Origin: a virus
Virus record (IMG/VR): IMGVR_UViG_3300021079_000013
Location: 1-50,708 of that record
DNA: 50,708 nt
Direction: 5' to 3' (one strand)
Positions 21,608 through 30,401 of this stretch are shown here, in pieces; positions within the stretch are counted from its first letter, which is position 1; each line of letters begins with the position of its first letter. The notes under the pieces are model-generated. The model was given only the letters and a program-made list of their open reading frames with translations, did not search any database and was not told the origin of the DNA. Position numbers and translations under genes: made by a program.

Positions 21608-23699
21608 TGACTACTTCTTTTAATTTGTTTATTCTTTTATATATAGAATCAATATTTTTTTGTTGTTCTTGGATACTACCTACACCAAGAGTTACCATTA
21701 TATCATATTGTACAGTCTTATATCCATCATCGTCTGTCCAAACAATTTCAGGTACTATTAATTCTAATTGTTGGGCAATAACACCTATAGATTCACCATA
21801 ATAAACACTATGTTCAGGATTTTTCTCTTTTATTTTATCTTTTAACTTAGGATGCTCATGATCCCAAACAAATGTTACTCCTTCAATTTGTTTTGCGGAC
21901 TCAAAACTATTTTCTAATTTTTTAATATTATCTTTAAGTCTTTTATCTGACGGAGATCCTGTTGGTCCTGTAGGTCCTTGAGCACCTTGTCCTCCTGTTG
22001 AACCAGCTCCACCTTGAGATCCTTGAGCCCCTTGAGTTGAACTGGGAGTTCCTTGAGGTCCTTGAGATCCTTGAGCCCCTGTTGTTCCGACATTAGTTCC
22101 TTGTGCTCCAGTTGCTCCACCTCCACCTTGTGAACCCTGTGCTCCTGTAGATGAACTTGCAGCTGCTGGTGCTCCAGCTCCACCTTGTGACCCTTGAGCT
22201 CCTGTAGATGTACTTGCCGCTGCCGGTGCTCCACCTCCACCTTGTGATCCTTGGGCTCCCGTGTTACCTGCTGCTCCTTGAGGTCCAAAATTTCCTTGTG
22301 CCCCCTGCGCACCAGTGTTTGCAGGAGCTCCTGCCGAACCTCCACCACCTTGTGATCCTTGAGCTCCTGTTGATGTACTTGCGGCTGCGGGTGAACCTTG
22401 GGCTCCTTGGGCTCCTTGAGCACCTTGGGCTCCTGTTGATGCTCCTTGAGCACCTTGGGATCCTTGAGCACCTGTCGCACCTGTATTTCCTTGGGCTCCT
22501 GTGTTACCACCCTGTGCACCTGTTGAACCACCTCCCCCTTGGGCTCCTTGAGCACCTTGGGCTCCTGTTGATGCTCCTTGAGCACCTTGAGATCCTTGAG
22601 CTCCTATCGCACCTGTATTTCCTTGAGCTCCTGTAACACCACCTTGAGCTCCTGTTGAACCTCCTCCCCCTTGGGCTCCTTGAGCACCTTGGGCTCCTGT
22701 TGATGCTCCTTGTGCTCCTTGGGATCCTTGGGCTCCTGTCGCACCTGTATTTCCTTGGGATCCTGTAACACCACCTTGAGCTCCTGTTGAACCTCCTCCC
22801 CCTTGGGCTCCTTGAGCACCTTGGGCTCCTGTTGATGCTCCTTGAGCACCTTGAGCACCTTGGAGTCCTGTAGCTCCTGTATTTCCTTGGGCTCCTGTAA
22901 CACCACCTTGTGCACCTGTCGCACCTCCTCCACCTTGTGCTCCTTGATTACCTTGGGCTCCTGTTGATGCTCCTTGAGCACCTTGGGCTCCTGTTCCTCC
23001 TTGTGCTCCTTGAGCACCTTGGGCTCCTGTTGATGCTCCTTGAGCACCTTGGGCTCCTGTTCCTCCTTGGGCTCCTTGAGCACCTTGGGCTCCTGTTGAT
23101 GCTCCTTGAGCACCTTGGGCTCCTGTTCCTCCTTGGGCTCCTTGAGCACCTTGGGCTCCTGTTGATGCTCCTTGAGCACCTTGGGATCCTGTTCCTCCTT
23201 GGGCTCCTGTATTTCCTTGAGCTCCTGTTGATGCTCCTTGAGCACCTTGGGCTCCTGTTCCTCCTTGTGCTCCTGTATTTCCTTGGGCTCCTACATTTCC
23301 TTGGGCTCCTTGATTTCCTAATGCTCCTTGAGATCCTTGGGCTCCTTGAGCTCCTTGAGCACCTGTACTTCCCACAACCCCTTGAGCACCTTGTGAACCT
23401 ACATTTCCTTGTGCCCCCTGAGCTCCTTGTGCACCTTTTATTCCTGCAGTAGGTCCGACCCAAACAGCTGATGAATTAATCATTTGAACACCACCAACAT
23501 ATAATGTACCAGTAGTTATTGAGGCACCACTACTAACTATATTTGCACCTATGGATATCGCATTTGGATTTGTTGTTCCAGACACTACAAGAGTACTTCC
23601 ACTTGCATCCCAAAGTATTCGATTCGTTCCATCATCAAATACTACGTGTGGGTCTGTAATGCTACCATTACCTTGAGGATATATAATTACATTTGCCAT
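21600..23699 (-). CDS. Collagen-like tail fibre with S74 chaperone (fibre 2)
   Basis: This 699-aa fibre has an N-terminal domain of about 88 residues (MANVIIYPQGNGSITDPHVV...). A Gly-X-Y shaft follows, largely built of a 22-residue module (GAQGAQGASTGAQGAQGAQGG with T) repeated several times, interrupted by Ala/Ser-rich breaks (APAAASTST). The C-terminus is an S74 chaperone from residue 584 (SDKRLKDNIKKL), with the catalytic Ser and Lys present. The shaft breaks could be flexible kinks. Its start overlaps the previous stop (TAATG), so the three fibres are coupled. Confidence 0.88.
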   Translation of the reverse strand: MANVIIYPQGNGSITDPHVVFDDGTNRILWDASGSTLVVSGTTNPNAISIGANIVSSGASITTGTLYVGGVQMINSSAVWVGPTAGIKGAQGAQGAQGNVGSQGAQGVVGSTGAQGAQGAQGSQGALGNQGAQGNVGAQGNTGAQGGTGAQGAQGASTGAQGNTGAQGGTGSQGAQGASTGAQGAQGAQGGTGAQGAQGASTGAQGAQGAQGGTGAQGAQGASTGAQGAQGAQGGTGAQGAQGASTGAQGNQGAQGGGGATGAQGGVTGAQGNTGATGLQGAQGAQGASTGAQGAQGAQGGGGSTGAQGGVTGSQGNTGATGAQGSQGAQGASTGAQGAQGAQGGGGSTGAQGGVTGAQGNTGAIGAQGSQGAQGASTGAQGAQGAQGGGGSTGAQGGNTGAQGNTGATGAQGSQGAQGASTGAQGAQGAQGAQGSPAAASTSTGAQGSQGGGGSAGAPANTGAQGAQGNFGPQGAAGNTGAQGSQGGGGAPAAASTSTGAQGSQGGAGAPAAASSSTGAQGSQGGGGATGAQGTNVGTTGAQGSQGPQGTPSSTQGAQGSQGGAGSTGGQGAQGPTGPTGSPSDKRLKDNIKKLENSFESAKQIEGVTFVWDHEHPKLKDKIKEKNPEHSVYYGESIGVIAQQLELIVPEIVWTDDDGYKTVQYDIMVTLGVGSIQEQQKNIDSIYKRINKLKEVVSA
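22975..23265 (-). repeat. 66-bp tandem DNA repeats within fibre 2
   Basis: About four to five near-identical 66-bp units encode the 22-residue GAQGAQGAST... module. Units differ by a few third-position or GAQ/GNQ changes. Such arrays can gain or lose units by recombination, changing shaft length by multiples of 22 residues without a frameshift. Confidence 0.8.
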
Positions 23700-25765
23700 T
23701 AACTAAGTTTGGATTCAATAAAGTTTAATTCTTTGTCAATATCTTCAATAAATACTTGTTGTTCTTTTATTGCTTCCACTAAAACAGCGTTTAATTTAGA
23801 ATAATTTATAAAATAATACCCATCATTTAAACCTACAACTTCAGGAAAATATTTTTTAACATTTTGAGCAATTAATCCTATTGAATGTAATTTTTTATTT
23901 TTAACAACATTTTTATAAAATTCAGGAAGATTATCATTCCAATCAAACTCAACAACATCCAATTCAAGAATCTTTTTTAAACTATCCTTTAAAACTTCAA
24001 TTCCTTGTTTTAATCTAACATCAGAACAACCATAATAAACTGTCCAATCACCAGTACCATTAACATCTCCACATTGAGCGCAACCTGTAAATGCGTCTCC
24101 AGCATGATACCATGATTTAGTATCAGATTGACAGTAATTATAATCAGGATATATTTGGTATGTATAACCATAACTTGAAGAACATGTACTTGTTAAAACA
24201 CGACTATACGCACTAATACCAGTACCATAATTACAAGCGTAATAACATCCACTTCCAAAACTAGGTATATTACCTCCAAGAGAATAACAAGTAAAACTAG
24301 CAGGTCCTGTTGGTCCTGCAGGCCCTTGAGCTCCTGTTGGCCCTTGAGGTCCTTTAGACCCTTGAGCTCCTGTGTCTCCTTGAGGTCCTGTACCCCCTGG
24401 ACCTCCTGCAGCTCCTGGACTTCCTTGAGGTCCGCTATATCCACCTGCTCCACCTCCTCCTTGAGACCCTTGTGCTCCCGTTGCACCTTGTGGTCCAGGT
24501 CCTGTGGCTCCCCCTTGAGATCCTTGTGCTCCCGTTGCACCTTGTGGTCCAACTCCTGTAGCCGGACCTTGAGATCCTTGAGCTCCTGTTGAACCTTGTG
24601 GTCCAGTTGGCCCTTGAGGTCCCTTAGGTCCTTGTGCTCCTTGACCACCTGTTGGTCCAGTTCCTGTCGCACCTCCTTGAGCTCCTTGAGCTCCCGTCGC
24701 ACCTTGTGGACCAACTCCTGTGGCTGGACCTTGAGCTCCTTGTGCTCCCGTTGCACCTCCTGAACCTTGTGCTCCCGTATGACCTGTGGCTCCTGGGGAA
24801 CCTACAGGTCCTTGAGATCCTGTGGCTCCTGTTGGACCGATTGCACCTCCACCTCCTTGAGCACCTTGTGCTCCCGTTGCTCCTCCCGAACCTTGTGCTC
24901 CTGTATTACCTGTGGCTCCTGGAGAACCTAAAGGTCCTTGAGCACCTGTGGCTCCTGTTGGACCGATTGCACCTCCACCTCCTTGAGCACCTTGTGCTCC
25001 CGTTGCACCTCCCGAACCTTGTGCTCCCGTATTACCTGTATTACCTTGAGCACCTTGAGCTCCTGTTCCACCTCCTGAACCTTGTGCTCCCGTATTACCT
25101 GTGGCGCCTTGAGTACCTTGAGCTCCCGTTGCTCCTCCTGAACCTTGCGCTCCCGTATTACCTGTATTACCTTGAGTACCTTGGGCTCCCGTTGCTCCAC
25201 CTGAACCTTGTGCTCCCGTATTACCTGTATTACCTTGAGCACCTTGTGCTCCTGTTGCTCCTCCTGAACCTTGTGCTCCCGTATTACCTGTATTACCTTG
25301 AGTACCTTGTGCTCCTGTTGCTCCTCCTGAACCTTGTGCACCTGTATTACCTACAGATCCGGTAACTCCTACAGCACCTTGAGCTCCTTGAACTAAACTA
25401 ACAGCTCCTTGAGACCCTACAGCTCCTTGAGCTCCTTGGGATCCGATAGCTCCTGTATTACCTTGAGCTCCTTGTGCTCCTGCAATACTAGTACTTGGAC
25501 CTATCCACGCATTTGTTGCATTAATTACTTGAGTTCCACCAACAGCAAAATAATCTCTGACACTTAAACTAGCTCCAACCGATATAATTAAATTTGAAGG
25601 CTGAATGGATAAAACATTCGATACTGTAGCAGCACTAAATGCAATAGTCGCTCCTGATAGAACTTGAAGTCCTACTATAGTTGTATTCTCAAAACTTATG
25701 TAAGGAATCCTACTCGCTTCAGGTGCAATGGTATTACTTGGAACGATTAATATATTTTTAGCCAT
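23699..25765 (-). CDS. Collagen-like tail fibre with Cys-rich tip and S74 chaperone (fibre 1)
   Basis: This 688-aa fibre is the first gene of the fibre operon. It has an N-terminal beta domain (MAKNILIVPSNTIAPEASRI...), a Gly-X-Y shaft with GPT, GPQ and GAQ triplets (about residues 100-490), then an extra domain of about 90 residues with eight cysteines and many Tyr/Gly (from SFTCYSLGG to YYGC). That domain is followed at once by the S74 chaperone (SDVRLKQGIEVL, residue 581). The Cys/Tyr domain would be the exposed tip after autocleavage and is the best candidate for receptor binding; it is absent in the two sister fibres. A TATTTATA element lies 21 nt upstream. Confidence 0.88.
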   Translation of the reverse strand: MAKNILIVPSNTIAPEASRIPYISFENTTIVGLQVLSGATIAFSAATVSNVLSIQPSNLIISVGASLSVRDYFAVGGTQVINATNAWIGPSTSIAGAQGAQGNTGAIGSQGAQGAVGSQGAVSLVQGAQGAVGVTGSVGNTGAQGSGGATGAQGTQGNTGNTGAQGSGGATGAQGAQGNTGNTGAQGSGGATGAQGTQGNTGNTGAQGSGGATGAQGTQGATGNTGAQGSGGGTGAQGAQGNTGNTGAQGSGGATGAQGAQGGGGAIGPTGATGAQGPLGSPGATGNTGAQGSGGATGAQGAQGGGGAIGPTGATGSQGPVGSPGATGHTGAQGSGGATGAQGAQGPATGVGPQGATGAQGAQGGATGTGPTGGQGAQGPKGPQGPTGPQGSTGAQGSQGPATGVGPQGATGAQGSQGGATGPGPQGATGAQGSQGGGGAGGYSGPQGSPGAAGGPGGTGPQGDTGAQGSKGPQGPTGAQGPAGPTGPASFTCYSLGGNIPSFGSGCYYACNYGTGISAYSRVLTSTCSSSYGYTYQIYPDYNYCQSDTKSWYHAGDAFTGCAQCGDVNGTGDWTVYYGCSDVRLKQGIEVLKDSLKKILELDVVEFDWNDNLPEFYKNVVKNKKLHSIGLIAQNVKKYFPEVVGLNDGYYFINYSKLNAVLVEAIKEQQVFIEDIDKELNFIESKLS

Positions 25766-25786
25766 GTAAAAACTTTTCTATTAACT

Positions 25787-25794
25787 TATAAATA
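25787..25794 (-). promoter_or_regulatory. TATTTATA element before the tail-fibre operon
   Basis: TATTTATA 21 nt upstream of the fibre-1 start, the only promoter-like signal before the three-gene fibre operon. Confidence 0.5.
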
Positions 25795-25891
25795 CTACAA
25801 ACTTGATTTATGTTTCATAAAAATTATATTCATTTTTATAATTAAATTTATTATAATTTATAAAACAATAAATAATAGAACATATATATTA

Positions 25892-26647
25892 ATGATTTTA
25901 AAAAACCCTACCAGTAGAATTTCAATTGTAAATTTACTATCCGATTTTATCTTATCCAAGATACCTGATAATGAAGACACCATAATTAGTGTTATTGATT
26001 GTAAAAACTTTTTTGTAGTCAAAGGAAAAACTTCCCATAAAGAATTATTAGACACTCCCAAAATAGTTGATGAATTTGTAACAAAATTTTCAAAACATAT
26101 TGGTGATTATAAAGTAACTCATACAATAGATTTAATTGAATACAATTGTAAATTCAATAAACTTAATAATATAACTTTAACATATCATAACACCTCAAAT
26201 TGTTCCTATCACTATTCTCAAATAGATGCATTTAAAACAAAAAAATCATCTTATAATTATTGTTATTTCCTGAAAGAGATTGATGACAATGAATTAACTT
26301 TCACATCAGAATTTCCTCATGGTTATTCCTTGAGTCAAGGAAGGTCTTTATACTATTATGGTAAACATATCATGTATAATATCCCAACTAATTATCCAGT
26401 ATCAACATTAACATTCAAATTATCAACGGATAAAGATGATGAGGGTGATTACAAATTTTCTGTGACTAACAATAATTTAAACATTGAAGATGATTATTTG
26501 AAATCAGCTATTTTAGATGTATTTAATTTTGATTTAAGTTGGATTGAATCTGAAATAAAAAAAGTGGATTGGTATAATGAAATACTCAGCCCACTTGAAG
26601 ATTATTCTTTCTTAACTGAAAGAGTAAAAGATTTTATTATTATTTAA
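25892..26647 (+). CDS. Hypothetical protein, 251 aa
   Basis: A plus-strand gene divergent from the fibre operon and convergent with glutaredoxin (their stops overlap by 4 nt). The protein starts MILKNPTSRISIVNLLSDFI, is mixed alpha/beta, and contains a block EFPHGYSLSQGRSLYYYG near the middle. I looked for synthetase, nuclease and structural signatures and found none. The 126-bp region upstream (25766-25891) is AT-rich and, apart from the fibre promoter element, holds nothing recognisable. Confidence 0.75.
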   Translation: MILKNPTSRISIVNLLSDFILSKIPDNEDTIISVIDCKNFFVVKGKTSHKELLDTPKIVDEFVTKFSKHIGDYKVTHTIDLIEYNCKFNKLNNITLTYHNTSNCSYHYSQIDAFKTKKSSYNYCYFLKEIDDNELTFTSEFPHGYSLSQGRSLYYYGKHIMYNIPTNYPVSTLTFKLSTDKDDEGDYKFSVTNNNLNIEDDYLKSAILDVFNFDLSWIESEIKKVDWYNEILSPLEDYSFLTERVKDFIII

Positions 26648-26943
26648 ATAATCCCATTTTTTTTCCTATGTTCATTAACAATGACTAACGCTTCTGTTAA
26701 TTCATTATAGTCTCTTTCTGGTGCATATAAGAAAGATTCATGAGACTTATCATTTCCTTCAATAATTAGAAGAGCCGGAATCATATCATTATCTGTTATT
26801 TCTGCAAATATATCATACTCTGATTTGTATTTGTCTATATCTCTATCATGAAATTCAATTCCTTCATTCTTCATCATGTCTTTAAAGTCCTCGCAGAATG
26901 GACATCCTTTCATAGTGTAAACTACAACTGATAAATCTTTCAT
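26644..26943 (-). CDS. Glutaredoxin
   Basis: This 99-aa protein has the glutaredoxin active site CPFC (residues 14-17, within MKGCPFCEDF) and the cis-proline segment MIPALLI near residue 55. Glutaredoxins reduce disulfides using glutathione or thioredoxin-type partners; in T4-like phages they feed electrons to ribonucleotide reductase. Its start touches the stop of the thioredoxin gene, so both are co-translated. No ribonucleotide reductase is in this window, so the target lies elsewhere or in the host. Confidence 0.88.
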   Translation of the reverse strand: MKDLSVVVYTMKGCPFCEDFKDMMKNEGIEFHDRDIDKYKSEYDIFAEITDNDMIPALLIIEGNDKSHESFLYAPERDYNELTEALVIVNEHRKKNGII

Positions 26944-27263
26944 TAGTTAGATATTAAACTAAGGACTTGGTTAGGTGTCATTACTCCAGATTGAGAAAAT
27001 ACTTCCTTACCTTCCTTAAATATTTTTATTGTTGGCACACTTCTTATTCCCAACTCTCTTGAAAATTCCATATCAGATTCAACATCGTACTTATAAATAC
27101 CATATGATGGACTCTCTGATTCTTTAATTAAAGATTCATTAACTCTTTCTAAGTTAGATAACATTACTTTACAAGGTCCACACCATACGGCAAATAAATC
27201 AAGTACGAAATTTTCCCCTTCTTGTATTTTTTGTTTAATTTGTTCTGTTGTTAGTTGTTGCAT
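26943..27263 (-). CDS. Thioredoxin
   Basis: This 106-aa protein carries the canonical WCGPCK active site (residues 27-32) and RSVPTI (the cis-proline loop). Length is standard. It reduces protein disulfides in the cytoplasm and is expected to work with the adjacent glutaredoxin. It overlaps the upstream small gene by 29 nt. No signal peptide is present, so it is not a periplasmic thiol-disulfide protein. Confidence 0.92.
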   Translation of the reverse strand: MQQLTTEQIKQKIQEGENFVLDLFAVWCGPCKVMLSNLERVNESLIKESESPSYGIYKYDVESDMEFSRELGIRSVPTIKIFKEGKEVFSQSGVMTPNQVLSLISN

Positions 27264-27588
27264 TTTTATATTGTTTTAATAATTGTGATATGAATAAATA
27301 CAATTCATTGTATTGTTCAACTTTATAATAAATAGTTAAATTTGAAATTGTGTCTGAGTGTAAAATATCTCGGATTTTAATGAATAAAAAAAACTTTTGT
27401 TGGCTTTTAAAAATTACTTCTTCAAATTTTATAAGACCACTTTCATTAATTGATGATTTTTCATAAACTCTTGTGAGTTTTTTTTCATTCAAATACTTTA
27501 AAAACTCTCCTTTTAATTCAGGGCAAATCATAACTGAAAATATGCCATCTTTTAATTCTAAATTTTGTATGTATTCTGGTTTTTCCAT
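27235..27588 (-). CDS. Hypothetical protein, 117 aa
   Basis: A small alpha/beta protein (MEKPEYIQNLELKDGIFSV...) with many Lys, Phe and Ile residues and no recognisable motif. Its start touches the stop of the PcfJ-like gene and its end overlaps thioredoxin, so it is a middle gene of the 29231-26644 operon. Function unknown. Confidence 0.7.
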   Translation of the reverse strand: MEKPEYIQNLELKDGIFSVMICPELKGEFLKYLNEKKLTRVYEKSSINESGLIKFEEVIFKSQQKFFLFIKIRDILHSDTISNLTIYYKVEQYNELYLFISQLLKQYKNATTNNRTN

Positions 27589-29231
27589 TAAAAATCTATT
27601 TCAAATGCGAACGAATGATTATTCTCAATATTTTTATATTTCCACTTAAGTTCATTTTCAACCCAATAAGAGTCTGAAGTTAGAGTTACCCCATTCTTAC
27701 ACTCTTTAATTATTTTTACGGTCTCAAATCTTTTATCCTTAATACAAGATAATAATTGTTTATCTAATTTAAATAGAACATCATTCCATTGTTCATCTAG
27801 TCGGCTATTATATTTTCCAAGTGTTTGGTGTCTTTTAAGTATAACTTTATTATCATCTTTTATTATGCGGTATTCAATGGTTGCCCTTTCATTAGAATTA
27901 ATTGAATCTTTTCTTAATGAAATTATTATTGTTCCACATTTTCCAATGTATGTTTTAACACAATTTGATTGTACTGAACTTTCTTCATTATAACTTGAGG
28001 TATCATTCAATAATACGGGAAAATATGTATCTATTGGTTTAGATATTAGTTTGTACATATATTCAGGGTAAGTCCTTGTATAGACTCCGTTCTTATAATA
28101 CTGTAATTTATCAGACCAGTCTAAATGTTCTTTACGGAAATCTTCTTTACTATCAACAGAATACCATCTTAAATCATCTTCTCCGAATCCTTTTAATTCA
28201 ACATACATTCTTATGTGATCATAAAAAGTATAACTATCTAAATTCTCATATACAAATACTTGTTTAAATAAACTAAACACTCTTCTTAATTCTTCAGTTG
28301 ATAATAGTTTTGTAAATTGTTCAGGTATTAATTGACTACTTAAATTACAATTTAACAAACTTAATATAATATCATTCTCTTGGTTTATCCAATTTTTTCC
28401 AAAAAGTTTTATTGCAGTATTGTATAATTGAATGTTTAATGCCTCGCATTTGTGTAAGGCACTTTTTAATTTCTTACCTGAAATGTTTTGTTGATACATA
28501 AAAGCATCAATCAATTTATTATCATATTTCTTTAATAGTTTTCTAATTTCTGGTCCCACTAAAATATCCGAATAGACACCAAAATTATTTGGATATTTTA
28601 TCCCTCTTTTATTTAAATAAAATCTAAATAATCTTTGGCTAAAATTAAGTTCCTCAAAATTAATCCGTTGGTCAATCTCAAACATAAAACTAGAAAATGC
28701 ATTCATCACTTCATTATATGAATCATCTGAAAATTGAGATATATAATTTTTTAATAATGATTTAAGAGAATTTAACGGATTATTGGCAAAGAAATTTCTT
28801 CTTATCCTTTTATTACATTTTTTCTTTTGATACTCATGAATAAAACCAAAATAAACATCACCTGTTTTTATATTAACTGAAACATAATCTACATTTTTAT
28901 TAACCTTAAACCATGATTTACCAGCTCTTCTACTCTTAAACCCCTTGAATACTTTAAGAGACACTTTATCTTCATTTCTTTCAACAACAACCATCACATA
29001 TTGTTTCGTAACTGAATACATGGGATTACTATAATTCTCTATGTAGGTTTTTTCATCTGTGAAGGTTTTATCCAAAATAAATAAAGGATGCTTCTCTGTT
29101 GGCGGAGAATAATTTGTAAACATAAAATCTTCTTCCTTTGTTAAAGAATTTAGATTAATAGGTAATGTATCTTTATAAACAATACTTTCGTATTTTTCAA
29201 AACTTTTCTTATATATCTCTTGTTTCATCAT
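27588..29231 (-). CDS. PcfJ-like domain protein
   Basis: The C-terminal third carries the PcfJ-like pattern: VQSNCVKTYIGKCGTIIISL followed by ATIEYRI, QTLGKYNS and a Trp-containing helix. PcfJ-like proteins are common on plasmids and phages, and their molecular role is not known. The start is placed at 29231 (MMKQEIYKKSF) rather than 29276, because the longer frame would start inside a terminator hairpin. A -7 box (TATATTTG, 29234-29241) ends 2 nt before this ATG, as in leaderless transcripts. The first gene of an operon running to glutaredoxin. Confidence 0.75.
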   Translation of the reverse strand: MMKQEIYKKSFEKYESIVYKDTLPINLNSLTKEEDFMFTNYSPPTEKHPLFILDKTFTDEKTYIENYSNPMYSVTKQYVMVVVERNEDKVSLKVFKGFKSRRAGKSWFKVNKNVDYVSVNIKTGDVYFGFIHEYQKKKCNKRIRRNFFANNPLNSLKSLLKNYISQFSDDSYNEVMNAFSSFMFEIDQRINFEELNFSQRLFRFYLNKRGIKYPNNFGVYSDILVGPEIRKLLKKYDNKLIDAFMYQQNISGKKLKSALHKCEALNIQLYNTAIKLFGKNWINQENDIILSLLNCNLSSQLIPEQFTKLLSTEELRRVFSLFKQVFVYENLDSYTFYDHIRMYVELKGFGEDDLRWYSVDSKEDFRKEHLDWSDKLQYYKNGVYTRTYPEYMYKLISKPIDTYFPVLLNDTSSYNEESSVQSNCVKTYIGKCGTIIISLRKDSINSNERATIEYRIIKDDNKVILKRHQTLGKYNSRLDEQWNDVLFKLDKQLLSCIKDKRFETVKIIKECKNGVTLTSDSYWVENELKWKYKNIENNHSFAFEIDF

Positions 29232-29233
29232 TG

Positions 29234-29264
29234 CAAATATAGGTAAAATAAAAATGGAGAACAA
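29234..29264 (-). promoter_or_regulatory. Leaderless-type promoter for the PcfJ-like operon
   Basis: TTG (29262-29264), 20-nt spacer, TATATTTG (29234-29241), then ATG within 2-5 nt. The -33 box lies inside the terminator hairpin of the DUF932 gene. Confidence 0.7.
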
Positions 29265-29274
29265 TAAGTTCTCC
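29256..29274 (-). terminator. Intrinsic terminator after DUF932
   Basis: GGAGAAC-TTATT-GTTCTCC followed by ATTTTTATTTT on the minus strand, 7 nt after the DUF932 stop. Confidence 0.85.
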
Positions 29275-29280
29275 ATCTTT

Positions 29281-30030
29281 TTAACAATAAGATTCTGCTA
29301 GTTCCCATAAACTGGTGTTAACCTTGTTGATGTTGGAGAAGTTTTTCAACTCCTTCATTGAAACAACCCTTCCTTTTTTTGAATTATACTTCATTCCACC
29401 ACGAACAAACTTCTCTTGGATTACATTGAAGGTTTTCCAAACACTATTTCCGATATCACCATCTCTTTCAGGTCGTAAGAAATCTTCAATTTTAATGGTA
29501 GGAATTGACCCTTTCTCCCAACGAATCATTGCTGATTTGTTTACGAAGTCAACCAACTGTCCCTCATTTAAGAATGTAGATTCCATCTTACCAACAGACC
29601 TCTGAACGATTGGTAATCTTTCAGCAAATTGGTCTGTGATTTGTCTTACAGTACCCAAGTCAAAATTCATGTGTCTAACAGAAATTGCGTCTGCAACTGA
29701 GGTAGGAACAGTAAGTCCGTTAGAACATACCAGTCTGTGAAGTCCTGAACTCACAGAGAAAGCACTAATGCCATTGTGTGAGTTCCTAATCACCGCCTCA
29801 ATCAAAGAATCTCCTACTTGAGGAAGTTCTCCATTACGAAGACGAAGCTCATGTTGAGCAAATTGACCTCTACCTACTTGTTTGGCTGAATAAACTTTCC
29901 AACCTGCAATATCAAAATTTTCCACAACTTCAATCGTTGGAACGAAGGTGTACTTATTAGACATTTTTGGGTCAGGACTTGTCGCGAATACTGAAGGAGC
30001 GATTTCTTGTAGTGTTTGTATTGATAACAT
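29281..30030 (-). CDS. DUF932 family protein
   Basis: This 249-aa protein matches the DUF932 phage/plasmid family: FVPTIEVVENF near the start, a central SSGLHRLVCSNGL, and near the end LRPERDGD followed by NSVWKTFNVIQEKFVRGG. The family is common next to replication and mobility genes; its function is unsettled. It is a single-gene unit with a perfect promoter upstream (30049-30080) and its own terminator (29256-29274). Confidence 0.88.
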   Translation of the reverse strand: MLSIQTLQEIAPSVFATSPDPKMSNKYTFVPTIEVVENFDIAGWKVYSAKQVGRGQFAQHELRLRNGELPQVGDSLIEAVIRNSHNGISAFSVSSGLHRLVCSNGLTVPTSVADAISVRHMNFDLGTVRQITDQFAERLPIVQRSVGKMESTFLNEGQLVDFVNKSAMIRWEKGSIPTIKIEDFLRPERDGDIGNSVWKTFNVIQEKFVRGGMKYNSKKGRVVSMKELKNFSNINKVNTSLWELAESYC

Positions 30031-30048
30031 ATCTTATTGTTTAGAAAA

Positions 30049-30080
30049 CAAAGATAAGTTTATTAATTTAAACCGCCAAA
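30049..30080 (-). promoter_or_regulatory. Bacteroidetes-type promoter for DUF932
   Basis: Minus strand: TTTG (30077-30080), 20-nt spacer, TATCTTTG (30049-30056). Confidence 0.85.
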
Positions 30081-30377
30081 TTAATTTAAACAATAATATC
30101 CCTTTTTAAATTTAACGAATACTCTATCATCTAAGAATTCTTCTTTTGAATGGGTTTCTTTAATTGACTGGCGATTCAATACCCTACAGATATCAGTTAA
30201 TTGTTTTTGCGTAAGAGAAGCGTCTTCTCCTTTTTCATGATTAGTATATGCAACCTCTTTAATTTTAATATAAAATTCTTCTTCTTTTTCTTTTGGAACT
30301 AAATTAAGAAGGTCTTTTGGATTTTCTCTGAAAAACTTTACAAGGTTATTCATGTATATCTCAACATCAACACTCAT
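30081..30377 (-). CDS. Hypothetical protein, 98 aa
   Basis: A helical, charged protein with a distinctive block FFRENPKDLLNLVPKEKEEE near the start and a C-terminal FVKFKKGYYCLN. The N-terminal block looks familiar from other T4-like phage hypothetical proteins, but no function is known to me. It follows the LRR protein on the same strand. Its stop directly precedes the DUF932 promoter. Confidence 0.75.
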   Translation of the reverse strand: MSVDVEIYMNNLVKFFRENPKDLLNLVPKEKEEEFYIKIKEVAYTNHEKGEDASLTQKQLTDICRVLNRQSIKETHSKEEFLDDRVFVKFKKGYYCLN

Positions 30378-30401
30378 ATATTATTATTTAAAGATTAATA
30401 A

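Noticed and set aside
19720-25500. Regularly spaced DNA repeats reminiscent of a CRISPR array.
   Set aside because: Repeats are contiguous multiples of 9 bp in frame with collagen triplets, with no unique spacers of constant length.
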